64,000 bases of DNA from Salvia splendens (GCF_004379255.2 NC_056033.1:22684209-22748208), one strand, 5' to 3'; shown: positions 28,861 to 40,532, counted from the stretch's first letter. Numbers and translations: made by a program. Notes: generated by a model from the sequence alone, not told the origin.

Positions 28861-31785
28861 AAAAATCACTATGTGTGAATCGCACACAGTGAGTGTGAAC
28901 TCAATTGATGACTTCCTTACTGCTCTTCTAAGCGATAAAAGTTAGGGTAAACCCCTTATGTCTCTTGAGCATTTTAATGATGAAGTTCCCAATGTCTTTA
29001 TGATAACCCAGTCATAACCAAATGAGATGTATCCTTACATGAAAGGAGATTGTGCCCGCGATCTAATTAAGTGATCCAATTCTGCGTAGCAAGTCAACAG
29101 TGGCTACGCGACCCAGAAACAATTCTTACAACACGCTGTGAACCACGATGGAGAATGCAACATTTTACAAGAATGAGCGTTCTGACTTATCGAGAACAAT
29201 ATGAAAGTATGATCTTCAAGAGCAGTCATTAGTTTTAACGGCACGAGAAATCCCATCTTAGAATGTATGGTTTCCTAGGATGCATTTACCATGTCCGAGC
29301 TCCATTAGAACAAACAAAGTGTCACATGGCCGGAACCAATGATTACGATCAACAGTACTTACTTTGATTCCTATAAATTTTGCTAAGAATCCTTCTAAAC
29401 GACAGTACACTTGTCCATTTAAGACTTCAGATTTACTCGCAATTTTGCAAGTAACACGTCAGTATTTTCTTTTCTATGCAAGTTATGACTCACTTGCAGC
29501 TTATTGCCTGCAGTCCTCTAACTCATCGTTCATAATGAGTAATGTTTTGACCTTGTAAGCTCCAGTCGTAAACCTTCAATTCTAAGTTGCTTATATTTAT
29601 GACCTTCAGGATAATCCCACCCCTCGCACATTTACTGAACCTCCTCAACAATGGTGCCCTGTCGTCTATTAAGACTTTTGATTGACTCACGTTTTTGCAA
29701 GTAATACTCCACTTTCATTTTTTTCCCACGAAAGTGGTGACTCGGTTTCAGTTCCCAAAATTGGAATACTCCTATGTTTCAAGCATCGTTATTTGTTGTT
29801 GTCTCCTTTGAACCACAATATATGTAAGATCTATATCCCGATTTCTTGGACTCATGCAATAAAATTTCATTCTTATGATGCTTACATTTATGACCTCCAA
29901 AATAATCACGCCATTTAAATATTTTCCTCAGAGAATTTCATATTGTTTTGGAACTTTTGTTCACCTCTCTGTTTTGTAATCATGTTGTGGCGATATCTTT
30001 CTTACAAAGGTGAAATTATTCTATCTCAGTTCCGCTACATGTATTATTTCTAGTCTCAAAATTTTTTTTTCTTTCTGCAACTTGAAGTTAAGGCAAGCAT
30101 ATTGTACTTTTTCCCTAAGGGGTTTGATCTAGCTGAATTTTTTTCTAAATAGTTCATTTCGGTGTAGTGCCTTTAACGAACCTATGAAATCATTGATGTA
30201 ATTTCGTTATTCCATATCAAGATGTCTTTGAAACATGATCGATGTTCCTTCATTGCAATCGCATATGTTCCTAAATTTTTTGCGGTTGATCATCTCAGGC
30301 GGTGACATGTTTGAACCATTATCCTTGATGCTCAGATCCTTTCAATTTAATTGGACAACTGTACTGTCCTATTTGGCAGTCTACTATGGAAATTTACAGT
30401 TAATTCATTACATCCAGCTTTCATGACCTACCTCATATTCTTTCGAGCTCCCATCAGGAGTGAGCCTCAACTTCTATTGGTTTATCTGAAACCAGTTGAG
30501 CTACGTAGTTCTTTGAATGAACATGATAAACTCAATTGAACTCAGTACCTGCCTTCAAGGTCAATTGTCACACTTTGATGATGAAAATTCATATGAATTG
30601 AACAAGAGATGTTATTCTTGTCCCATTGGGTATTCTGGAGCCCTTCAAATTTTCAGTCATACTTCTTTTGTGTGATAATTCCTATCCAAGGTAAGACGGT
30701 TATATTAAACATCGAGTTCTTGACACAAGGCTACGGGAAAGGCATCGCCTTAATTCCTTTCAGATACATATGATAAATAAATCTCTTTTGACACACGGAC
30801 AGAAAATGATACACCAACTAGAAGCGTCGACATAACTGACAACACGAAATGTTACATATTTCAAATCTATGTACCACTTGTAACGAGTTGGTAAAAGATC
30901 GAATATTATGCTTCGTAGATGGGTAACTAACCTTAAGAATAAGAGAAAAGTTGAAGTAATATACATGGATCAAATGACTTTTGATGATGTACAGGACCAT
31001 ATATATATAAATGTTTGATCGATCGAAATGCTTATTCCGAGTAAGATAAGTAAGCCACAGGAACGAAGACTCAATCATGGTTATGTAATGAAAATCTTGG
31101 AGAAAATTCGAGTACATTCGTAGTTTATGTTTGACTAAACTAATTACATCAACCAGAGGGATTCGCCCGAGAGGTGGTCAAGAAGAGCCACAAGTTGTAG
31201 AGACATTCAAGAAAAAGAACACGTGATAGCACCACTGCCCTCACCATCCCTGCTACAAAAGAGAAAAGTCAAAATAAAATTCTTTAAAGAGTTCTCGCGA
31301 AGAAACGGATATGGAGTCCTACAACATGGAACAAGGGCAAACGTTAACAACAAAGGTGAAGAAGTATTTTAAGATATGTTAAACCACACCCCCAATTAAG
31401 CGGCCCAGAAAGGAACTGGCGATAGAATTTTGTGTTAATCCTAGACATGAGATCTAGATCTTTTGGAAAGCCATGCTAAATTATCTTACCACAAATCTTC
31501 CAGTCGAACCAAAAAGGGCAAGAAACCAGCAATGTTTAGAGAAAAGAATCCAACACCCCTATACTATTTCAATATTCAAAGATAATCATAAGTAAAACGA
31601 AGTCCGTACAAAATCATGACAAAATGGATCGCGACAAGAACAAAAGTATTCTAAAGACTGTGAAAAGTAGACTACCCCAGCTAAGCGAGAGGTTACGAGG
31701 TCAACCCGCTACCTCAATGGCTACAATTATGATCGATGCAAGCATTAGAGAACTCAGTATTTGACGATGAAATCTAAGATGAGGA
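28861..31785. other. Unrecognised spacer between LINE-1 and the Tekay-like element
   Basis: About 2.9 kb without a convincing gene. Open frames are short and show no motif I recognise. It could contain the degraded 5' LTR, leader and gag of the Tekay-like element that resumes at 31786, but no primer site (TGGTATCAGAGC), gag zinc knuckle or protease motif is visible. A stretch near 31145-31210 (encoding RPRGGQEEPQ) faintly resembles the start of a chromovirus gag, but this is too weak to call. One diverged duplication is listed separately. Confidence 0.6.
29419..29912. repeat. Diverged direct duplication (~200-245-bp copies)
   Basis: The copies lie at about 29419-29618 and 29669-29912. Each starts TTAAGACTT..GATT.ACTC, passes TTTTGCAAGTAA, then a CACTTGCAG or ACTCGGTTTCAG stretch, a GACTC-containing stretch, and ends TGCTTAYATTTATGACCT. 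Many substitutions and indels separate the copies, so the duplication is old. No function is evident. Confidence 0.65.
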
Positions 31786-32846
31786 ATGGCTTCACTAGTC
31801 AGAAAAAATAAATTAATCAATGGATGGCTTGGATCAGCCACATCATCTCAATCACTATATAGAATGGCGCTTAATGAGATAGGAGAACTTAAGATCCAGT
31901 TACAAGAACTAGTAGTGATGGGTTTCATCCGACCCAGTGTATTGCCATGGGGCGCACCAGTACTCTTCGTGAAGAAGAAAGATGAGACATTGAGAATGTG
32001 TATCGACTACCGAGAGTGGAACAAGTTGACCTACAAGAACAAGTACCCTCTACCGAGGATTTACGACCTCTTTGACCAACTGCAAGGAGCCGATGTATTC
32101 TCGAAAATGGACTTGAGATCAGGTTATCACCAGCTGAATGTCCGACCGGATGATATACCCAAGACTGCCTTCCGCACCAGATATGGCCATTTCAAGTTCA
32201 CTGTAATGCCTCTTGGGCTTACAAATTCCCCAGTTGTGTTCATGGATCTAATGAACCATGTGTTCCACCCATACCTGGACAAGTTCGTCCTAGTCTTTAT
32301 AGACGATGTGCTCATCTACTCAAAGAACGAGAAGGAACACGAGAAACATTTAAGGACCACTTTGGAGACGTTGAGAGCCGAAAAGCTCTATGCTAAGTTT
32401 AGCAAGTGTGAGTTCTAGCATAACGAAGTAAATTTCCTTGGACACATAGTACGGCAGAAGGGATCCGAGTAGATCTTGCCAAAGTGGAAGCAGTACAATG
32501 CTGGCAGTCTCTAACGACACCCAATGAAATTTAGAGTTTCGTAGGATTGCCTGGATACTACCGAAGATTTATTGAGGGATTTTCCAAGATAGCAAGGCCA
32601 ATGACTCAGCAACTCAAGAAAGGAGTTAAGGTCGATTGGACACTAAAATGTGAAGCAAGTTTTCAGCTGTTAAAGAAAAAGTTGACCACCGCACCAGTTA
32701 TAGTTGTGCCTGAACCGGGAACAGATTACATAGGGTATACAGATGCATCAAAGGTCAGACTCGGATGCGTGCTGATGCAGAATGGCAAGGTTATTGCATA
32801 TGCATCACCCTAGTTGAGGCCGCACGAGTTGAACTACCCAACTCAT
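31786..32846 (+). pseudogene. Tekay-like pol: reverse transcriptase and start of RNase H
   Basis: The frame from 31786 to 32418 contains [60 protein letters not shown] (first catalytic Asp), [20 protein letters not shown] and [12 protein letters not shown], the RT active-site box. Lesions follow: TAG at 32416, a frameshift near 32460, a stop near 32531, and TAG at 32811. The RT connection (LPGYYRRFIEGFSKIARPMT) and RNase H start (YTDASKVRLGCVLMQ, catalytic Asp in TDAS) are at 32547-32813. The frame then reads HELNYPTH and stops at the LTR edge (32842-32846). The family copies element RNA into DNA in cytoplasmic particles. Confidence 0.92.
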
Positions 32847-33992
32847 TTCATGCATCAGTTTAGGGGTAAAATGTACGCTACTTGATCGGTTTATCGCGCA
32901 AAGCAAGTGTTAAATGTGCAGGAATGTCGCTTGACCAAGGCAACAACGCCAAACTGATCAAGCAAGTACCATAGGTGAAAAGAGGCTAGAAATCGGGGGA
33001 GTTGATCAAGGGGAGTAACCAAGCAGGCAAGGAGGGGACCACAGGCTTCCAGAAGAAGGACACGCGAGGCAATGAGCTGATGGTGCGCATCATTCTGTTA
33101 GCAAGAACAACGTTCTAGAAGAGGACACGTGCTGATATATGAGACACAAGGACGAAGCTGAGTCATGAATCTGTTACCGAAAAACGTCGTCGTTCTAGAA
33201 GGAGAGCACATAGCAATCGATGAGTCGGTCACACTCAGCGTGAGTGAATATTCCCAGCCAAGATCGTTATACAGCTGGAGGTCGTGCCTATAAATAGAGG
33301 ATGTGCCACCACATTAAGGAGATCGGATCCTTTACTTTCCGTCTTTAGTTAAGTTTAGTTTAGTTTAGCTCTCTAGTTTAGTTCAGTTCTCTAGATAGCT
33401 TAGATAAAGTAATGCTTAGTTAGAAAGGGTGATCGAAGGAGCGCTGCAGAATACTTGATATCTGTCGGCGTATTCTTAAGTTTCCCGCCGAGGATCTCCT
33501 CGGCTTTACTTGCTTTCGTATTTTCCGAAGTGTTAGCTTAGTTTAAATTTCTCACTGTATTATTCTGAGTTTAGTTTTAATCAAAGTTGCTTTCGTTTTC
33601 ATCGTGGTGTTTACTGTTTCACGTAGTTAATTTTCATTCCAATCTGAAATTCACTTGACCCAGTAGTTAAAATTTCCTTGATCAAGTTAGTAAGTTAAAT
33701 TATGTCTAGAGTAAATCAGTAGTAAGTTAAAGCGTGGCAGCAGCCAACCCCCTGTTCACTACTCACACACTTGATACACTAGCTTCTCTGTGGCATCGAC
33801 CCCGAACATACCGCTTTACTGTTAAAGTAGTGCAAAATTAGGAGTTTATAAATTACTTTGGTAGGAAACGAGTGGGGGCGAGATTGCATTGATCAAGTGG
33901 CAACGACATTTGCTAACTGATCCAACCGGTTCGGTTATCTTCCATATAACTTGATCCACACTCTATTCGCGCTACCTCTCGAGGTCCTTCCA
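32842..33992 (+). mobile_element. 5' LTR of the Athila-like element
   Basis: It aligns with the 3' LTR from CTCATTTCATGCATC onward and ends GAGGTCCTTCCA. The expected TGATAAGG start is absent. The five bases CTCAT at 32842-32846 can be read either as LTR or as the Tekay RNase H codons for TH, so the junction shows 5-bp microhomology. A TATA box is at 33289-33296. Confidence 0.95.
33289..33296 (+). promoter_or_regulatory. TATA box in the 5' LTR
   Basis: TATAAATA sits in the context GCCTATAAATAGAGGATGTG, conserved in all three LTR copies of this family in the window. It is the likely core promoter for the element's genomic RNA. Confidence 0.8.
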
Positions 33993-33995
33993 AAA

Positions 33996-34013
33996 TGGCG
34001 CAGTTGCTGAGGA
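33996..34013 (+). promoter_or_regulatory. Primer binding site, tRNA-Asp-like
   Basis: TGGCGCAGTTGCTGAGGA begins three bases after the LTR terminal CA. From family knowledge, Athila elements use a primer site complementary to the 3' end of tRNA-Asp (TGGCGCCGTTGCCGGGGA). This site matches at 15 of 18 positions. Confidence 0.85.
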
Positions 34014-34081
34014 AGCATGGTGTTATTTTATGTTTGTGTGTAGCGCATAGGTGTATATAATTTTGTTCTTTTTTTTCTCAT

Positions 34082-36111
34082 TTGTTTTTTCTTCTGCTGA
34101 TGAGAAGGTACCACTGCGGCAGCCACTGGAATCACCCTCTTATATACAAAGGCACTAACTCTCATTGGAGCGTCCAGGAAGCCGGCGTCGTTACCACTCG
34201 TTACAGAGCCGCACTAGCAGCAGTAGCAGCCGTTGACCAACTGACTAGCGAAGAAGAAGGGGAGCAGAACATGCAACCTAAACCACCACCACTTGAACAA
34301 GCAAAAGCAGAGATGGCCCTCGTCGCCGACGACTCAGGAATTGGCTCTCTGCGCGCTCATGATGAGAAGGAGCCCACACATGCCATTGCTGTTACTCCTG
34401 GGATGCGGACCATCACGATAAAGTCAGGAATACTGGCCGTTTTGTCCCATTTTTATGGTCTTTCAAAAGAGTGTCCGTACGCCTTCCTGGAGGAATTTTG
34501 CCGATACTGTGATATCCAGCCTATACTGGCTGGATCTATGTCTGAGAACTATAGGCTAAAAGCTATCCCCTTCGTCCTGAAGGGTGATGCTGGAGTATGG
34601 CTATCGAGACTGCCAGAAGGGTCCATCAAATCATGGGCCGAGTTCCGAATGATCTTCCTAGATCGTTTCTTTGTCGCGTCAAAGACAAGTGCCCTCAAGA
34701 GGGAGATTACAGAAGCCAGACAGGAGTACGATGAGCCCTTCGGCCAGTATTGGGATAGATTCCAAGGGCTGCTTCGAGCATGCCCCAACCACAAGCTGGG
34801 GGAGCAGGAGATCTATTCGATCTTCTATGGTGAACTGACAGTCGATAGTAAGAATGATCTAAACCTCGCAGCCCAAGGGGATTTCTCAAAGACCCCATTC
34901 AGCCAAGCCAAAAACATCCTGGAAAGGCTTATCGAGGCTAAGCGCTCGTATGAGATGTCCCGAGGGCAGTATAGAAAAGGGGCAGTGCATGTAGCAGAGG
35001 CACGCAATGATGAAAAGTTGGATGCTCGATTTGAGCTAATGGAAAAGAAGTTGCTTGAGGCAGTGGAGAAAGCCAGACCGCCTCCACCCCCTGCACCGAC
35101 AGAGACGCAGTATGCGCCACCACCGCCTCCGCCAGAAGAGCATCACTACTACTATTGCGGGTTCCCCCTGAGGTAGAGCCGCTGCCCCAAGGAAATGTCG
35201 TTGGCCACTGGAACGCAAATGGCAACTGGATCCAGGAAAAGCAAAGAGACTCCCCATGGAGAGATCACCCAAACTTTCGATGGACTGACCAGAACCAAAG
35301 CCAGCCACCACAACCCTCAACACAGCAGATGCAACCTTCTGAAGGGCAGTCCAACTGGCCTGCTCGGATCCAGGATAGACCAAACACTGGAGGGAACAGA
35401 ATGCAGGAAAGTCAGACAGGATGGTCAAATGGACCTCAAGGAAACTGGTCCAGTGGAGGACAGCCCAACTGGTCAAGCCAACAACATGAAGGAAATTGGG
35501 GGTACCAACACCAAGGCCCTCAGCCAAACAGCCAGGGAAGACAGCCAAATAATCAAGTGGTAATTTATGTCCCACAGTACCAAAGAGGAAACCAGTATTT
35601 CCAAGGGAACCAACAGAATCATTTTCCCCAGAACCAGCCAGAACAGTATGGACCTTCCGGCTACTATCAATAAGGCCATAGAGGAGGTCGTTTTAATCAG
35701 AGGTATAACAAACAGCAAAATGAAGGTCCAGGAGATATGATGATCCCACATCAGACCCATGATGCAATGCGAGAAATACAAGAAGCCCAGAGAGAACAGA
35801 GGGCTGCACTAGATATGCTTACAAAGCAGTTATCTCAGGTCTCCATGTCACTGGGCGAGCTGAGGGGAAATGAAAGAAAAAATCCGGTTACAGTGCTGCC
35901 ACCACCTGGGCGAGAGAATGTCAATAGAGTATCTCTAACATCACAAAAATTTTATCAAAGCCCATCTGCGAGTTCTCCAGTACCCACAAATGGACCTAAT
36001 CATGAAGAAGGCCCTGAGTCCAGCTCCTTCGATCAAGTCACAAAGAAAGAGAGTCTAGTGCCCTTGAACAAGTCATTGAGAAAAGAAGGATGGTCGAAGC
36101 AGAAAATGTAG
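34082..36111 (+). pseudogene. Athila-like gag
   Basis: The first frame (34082-35176) holds a retrotransposon gag core: YRLKAIPFVLKGDAGVWLSR, SIKSWAEFRMIFLDRFF, EPFGQYWDRFQGLLRACPNH and AKNILERLIEAKRSYEMSRG. A Pro-rich run (PPPPPAPTETQYAPPPPPPE) follows. A frameshift near 35165 moves into the 35155-36111 frame, which is rich in Asn, Gln, Gly and Trp, has a TAA at 35671-35673, and ends in a Gln/Arg-rich coiled-coil-like stretch (REIQEAQREQRAALDMLTKQ). Gag builds the particle that packages the RNA. The exact start is unclear because the first residues may be leader. Confidence 0.88.
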
Positions 36112-36119
36112 CCGTGGTG

Positions 36120-36510
36120 ATCCAACTTAGTGATCTTCCACCAAAGAAAACTGACCCATGAGTGTTCACACTCCCAATTTCCATCAGAGACATTCAAATG
36201 GAGCACACAATGTGCGACCTAGGGGCTTCCATCAATATTATGTCGTATTCTATATACGAAAAGCTGGGAGAAGCTAAGCTCGTCAAAACCAGTATGATGA
36301 TACAGCTAGCAAACGGGTCTTGCATTCACCCAGAGGGAATTCTGCAAGATGAAATCGTCAAGGTCAACAAATTCAGGTACCCCGCCGACTTCTTCGTCAT
36401 GAAGATGAGCCAGGAGCGGAGGAGTCTACCGGAGTCCTTTTGGGAAGGCCATTCCTATCTACAGCCAGCACAGTCATCGACGTCCGCCATGGGACGATGA
36501 ATCTGGGTTT
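36120..36510 (+). pseudogene. Athila-like aspartic protease
   Basis: The frame at 36162 reads FTLPISIRDIQMEHTMCDLG followed by ASINIMSYSIYEKLG. This is the DLGAS version of the retroviral-type active site common in Athila proteases. A frameshift near 36410-36440 moves into the frame with LGRPFLSTASTVIDV and GTMNLGFNGEQLTFDI, the second half of the protease fold. It would cleave the gag-pol polyprotein. The two frameshifts around it make this copy inactive. Confidence 0.88.
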
Positions 36511-37395
36511 TAATGGAGAACAGCTTACATTTGACATTGATAAAGCTGTAAGAAAGCCACAGGACAGTGAGAGCATACAATCAGTAGATACTATCAGACA
36601 TTGGGAGCAAAAGTATCTAGGAAAGGAACTCTTCAAAAAACCGACCACTGACTCCATTGAAGACGAACAGCTTAAGAAGGAAGCAGCTGAATGGTTCGAT
36701 GCAACGATGACTGAGGAAATGGATGATCAAGTCATCGAAAGGGCAATTATGGATTTCTGTAAGCCGCCACGACCAGCTGAGCCAAAAGAGATCACTCAGC
36801 CGGCAAGGATCGAAAAACCACCTGACCAAGCCGCCCCATTGAGAAGAATGTTGAAGGAAAGTCCTGCGCCTACAAGGAAACTATTATCTTTACCTACATC
36901 GCTAGTTACCCACAAGAGCCTGTCCAACCAAACGTATCAAGAACCAGTCAAACCAAATCTGCAAGGACAGGGAGGACAATTGATGGAAGAACTAAGGATG
37001 GGTCAAGAGGGGGTCAAGTGAAAAACAGCAGACGTGATAAAGATTAACCCAGATCTGTGCATGTATCCCGCCAGGATAGAAGAAGGAGTGACACCCCACC
37101 TTGATCGACAACGCAGACTCGACCCCCCTTTGAGAAAGGAAGAGCTCATAGTGGGGCAGAAAGAGCTACTCTTCCAGTATCAACTCAAATTGATACCCAG
37201 GATGCGGAATTCAAAATGGGCGGACCCCCTTACCATCATGACAATGCACACACAGGAGGCAAACATACTCCCGGGAGACCCCCCAATTCGTTCTCCTTCG
37301 TGGTCAAGAGTCATCAGGTTGAGCCCTACAGGGACAAGACCGAGGCGAGCACAGTGGAAGAAATTCCACTGATCCTGCCTAATCTTATCCAGTGA
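36440..37395 (+). pseudogene. Deleted pol: RT N-terminus fused to integrase C-terminal tail
   Basis: The frame carries the protease end and the RT lead-in INPDLCMYPARIEEGVTPHL, DRQRRLDPPLRKEE (usually followed by the RT palm), after a TGA at 37019. It then passes without a break, near 37146-37155, into VGQKELLFQYQLKLIPRMRN and SKWADP. These are recognisably the GPY/F-type tail of an Athila integrase (GQKVLL..LKL.PGKL.S.W.GPF in relatives). After a frameshift in a C run at 37279-37284 the tail ends VVKSHQVEPYRDK...EEIPLILPNLIQ, stop at 37393. RT palm, RNase H and the integrase catalytic core are all gone, while the frame stays open across the join. Confidence 0.85.
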
Positions 37396-37948
37396 GCAGG
37401 TAAAAGGAGTGATCGGGTACTCATGGGTAGTCTGCTTGATCAAAGCGACAAATTCTTGATCTATTAAACTGATCAAGTGACATCCTAGGGGAACTTGGTC
37501 AAATCCTTTGTAGTTAGTGTAAATAATTTTTCGTGTATTAGTCTTCAATTCTTAGAAAATTAAAAGTCGGAAGTAAGGATGGAAGCTGATCAAGTGGAAC
37601 TAGTTGTCATCTGGAATTAATTGTCCACTTGATCAGTACAATTCGAATTTAATTGGTGGTACAGTACTTTCATTGATCAAGGCAGGTGATGAAAGGACGT
37701 GCGCAGTGACTGAAAGGGTGTCAGGAAGCGCCAACTGCCGGATTGGACAGAACGTCCTGGAGAGAGGGAGAAAGCGTATCGGAAAAGCTAAGCCAGCTGG
37801 CACTCTGAAAAGGCGCACCTGTACGTAAAGAGCCGTAGAGATCCCAACAGTCTCAGGGATCTCAACCGTCAGAGATCCCAACAGTCGTAATATCAGTATA
37901 ATAGGCAGATTTCAAGACCGTATTTCACTTTCACCCAAAGCAACCACA
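37396..37948 (+). other. Spacer between pol remnant and env-position ORF
   Basis: Non-coding. It contains five TTGATCAAG-type palindromes or near matches (37435, 37469, 37586, 37628, 37673) and two exact copies of AGAGATCCCAACAGTC (37837-37852 and 37871-37886, offset 34). A TATAAT-like stretch lies at about 37894, just upstream of the next ORF. Whether it holds an internal promoter or splice acceptor for the downstream ORF cannot be told from sequence. Confidence 0.6.
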
Positions 37949-40317
37949 GTGCATTCCATTTATTCTCCCATAATGATCCAAGTTCTGAACCTTTGCCCAA
38001 GTTATCATCCTCTTCACCTAGACCTATCACCAGTACCAGTAAGAATGTTGATCGAACAAATTCCAACTTCATCCTCGTCCTCAGATGTCGGCGCCGAGAG
38101 TGGCGACCGGGAAACCTTGTTCCAGGCCCAAGTTGAAAACCCCAGCCCATCCTCTCAACTTCCACAACAAATCAGCGCCGCCGCTCCACCTCCCGCAGTG
38201 GACGAAGAGACCTTACGGTGCCTCGATAAAATCCTCCGGAGTATACCCTCCGATATGGACAATGCGGCAGCTTATGCCGCACTTAAAGCTAAACTTGGGA
38301 TTTCCCGGTCTAAAGAGCCTGCTTCGTCTTCTAAAACAAAAATCCCACCTAGCTCTCCTACATCACCTCCACCTCTTCCCATCCAACCTCCACCATCCCC
38401 TTTAGCCCAGCCTTCGCCTCCTTCCCCAACATTTACCCCTATCCAGTCGGTGGATTACGGCGGGGAAGCCTCTGACGAGGAAGGCTAGAGGGAAGATTAT
38501 GGGTAACAATTTGCTATCCCATCACCAATAAACGGTGGCGGCTCCACTTCGATCCATGAGCCGCATTTGACTGGAGGCGGCGAAATCAACGATGAAGAAG
38601 AGGAGGACCTCCACCCGTTGTTCGACTATCGGGAAGCCGAGAAGGAGGAGGAGCCACCACGCCGTCAGGCGCGCCGTATGACAACAGACCGGCTCCTGGA
38701 GGAAGCTGAAACCCTGAAAACCCGCGGAGAGGAGGAAACGGTGGTGCAGAGAGCCCGCACAGTACGGCGGCTGGTTGATGAAGAGGAGCCGGAGGAGCCG
38801 GAAAGCCAAGAGGCCGTTGAGGAGAAGGAAGCTGAGGAGAACAGCCATCAGAGGAGAGAGAGAAAGAGGAAGGGGAAGGGAAGTGTTTTTGCCCCTCTAA
38901 AGAGAAGTCGTCCCGCCAACGAGGGGGTCATCATTACAGATGCTTCCGAACCCGCCTCCCACTACTGAGAGAGAGAGATGAGGGCAGTGACACGGAGGAA
39001 CAGGAGCTGCGCTGGACCCGAACATCCAGGAGGCAGCAAGGAAGGCCTGTAACATCTCCTCCCCCCATCTACTCCCCTCAGCATGTGGCCTTAACCCCAA
39101 CTATGCTCAAACAGATGTTGGAATTTGACAATCCCAAATGGCAGGAGGAGGTTCACCAAAGGGTGACCTCTCAGAAGAGGTTGAAGGCGGGGAAGATGTT
39201 ACACCAGCCGTCCCTGGAAAAGATCGAGCTGAAAGAGAGGTTTGCCGTCTTTATTGCCGGCATCGGATTTGAATGGTTGCTAGAAGTCGATGAGACCCTC
39301 GTGCCGGAGGACATGGCTAAAGAGTTTTTCACATCCTTCCGATTCACCGGAAGCTCAGACCTGAACGACAGAAGTGTCTCCTTTAGGGTCTTTTTCCAGG
39401 ACCAACTGATGAGCCTCAATGAATTCTCCATCCGGATGGGCCTCTACACAAAAAGCCAGGTGGCTAATGGAGTTTGGGTTGGCCGTGATATCGGTTTCCC
39501 TCAGAGGAAACCCGAGTTCGATCAGCAGGCCGTCTGGAAAGCCATATTCAATGGGCGTGCCCCTACCTTTACAACTTCTGAATCCAGAGGTCATTACATT
39601 ACTGATCCTACCCTCCGCCTAGCCCAGATCTACCTAGCCTGTAATCTCCTCGGACAAGCCAATACGCTGTCAATCATGACCATGTTCGAACTCTACTTTA
39701 TGTGGAGTATGAGAGAGCAGAGGAAGGTCCATCTGTGATTCTGGTTGGCCTACTCCATAAATCAAATTGCTACCCGCGTTGCCCGCCATCTTAAAGTCTG
39801 TCGCCACCTCGGAGCCTATTTGAGGAGAAACTAGATTCTGAAGTGTGTCGGACATCCCATCCTTGGCCCCAGTCCTGAAATGTTTGACCTTGATTTCTTT
39901 GTTAGAACTCAGGTACTGGAGAAGACGCAAGGAGGGGGTTTTCAATTTTATGCAGCCAGTGGGCGGGAGCAATAGAGGAGCCAACCCAGAAGGAGAACGA
40001 GGCCGGAGGAAACCTCAGCAACCCTTGCCGAAGAAGAAAACGATAATACACATCAGGAGACCACTCCGAGGATAGAGCGAGAGGAGGCTGCAAGTACTGA
40101 TGACACATGGAAGCTCCGAATGGAGCAAACGTTGATGCAGCTGGTGGAGAATTCAAATACTCAACTGGTCCTGCTGGCCAGGTTGCTGGGAACCACCCAC
40201 GACCAGACCCCTGCCAGGCAACCACCACCTCCCTCTACAAGCTCTCCCCCAACCCAGCGCCCATCGTCCTCCCGGCCACCCTCAGCATCCCCCAGTCAAC
40301 CTCCCAGGAAGCTTTAA
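37949..40317 (+). pseudogene. Env-position ORF of the Athila-like element (ATHILA ORF1-like)
   Basis: The first part (37949-38968) is Pro/Ser-rich (PPSSPTSPPPLPIQPPPSPL), then strongly acidic and basic with REAEKEEEPPRRQARRMTTD and RRERKRKGKG, a plausible nuclear-localisation stretch. Stops lie at about 38486 and 38966. A GA dinucleotide run at 38966-38978 coincides with a +1 frameshift. The frame 39085-39738 holds the conserved domain: LKERFAVFIAGIGFEW, MAKEFFTSFRFTG, FSIRMGLYTKSQVANGVWVG, RGHYITDPTLRLAQIYLACN. After stops at 39736, 39831 and 39976 the same frame closes with a Pro/Ser-rich tail ending at 40317. Family knowledge places this ORF after pol in Athila elements, where it is called env-like; the domain has no proven function and I see no signal peptide or fusion peptide. 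Confidence 0.78.
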
Positions 40318-40406
40318 GTACAACCCCCAGATCTCTACTCATTTCAAGTTTCAAAACAATTTACTTTTATTTGTTTTTGGTATGTATAACTGATATTCTG
40401 CTCCAA

Positions 40407-40441
40407 CTCACATTTAGCCCTATGTTGGGCCTAAGTGTGAG
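40407..40441 (+). promoter_or_regulatory. Stem-loop 1 (CTCACATTTAGCCC / GGGCCTAAGTGTGAG)
   Basis: The left arm 40407-40420 pairs with the right arm 40427-40441 around a 6-base loop, with one mismatch or bulge. The same arms recur at 40533-40567, which argues that the RNA structure is conserved within the element. Confidence 0.7.
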
Positions 40442-40532
40442 AAGTTATACATGTTCGTTTTGCTATGTTTTTCCTACGTGTTTTATTTGTTGTTTTTCTG
40501 TTTTGATAGGCATGTTTGATTGTTAGCACTGT

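Noticed and set aside
31145..31210. Remnant gag start of the plus-strand Tekay-like element
   Set aside because: Only a short RPRGGQEEPQ-like stretch, with no ATG, primer site or gag domain nearby; could be chance.
35036..35575. Minus-strand open frame of 179 codons
   Set aside because: It is antisense to the Athila-like gag, whose frame carries recognisable gag motifs and composition.
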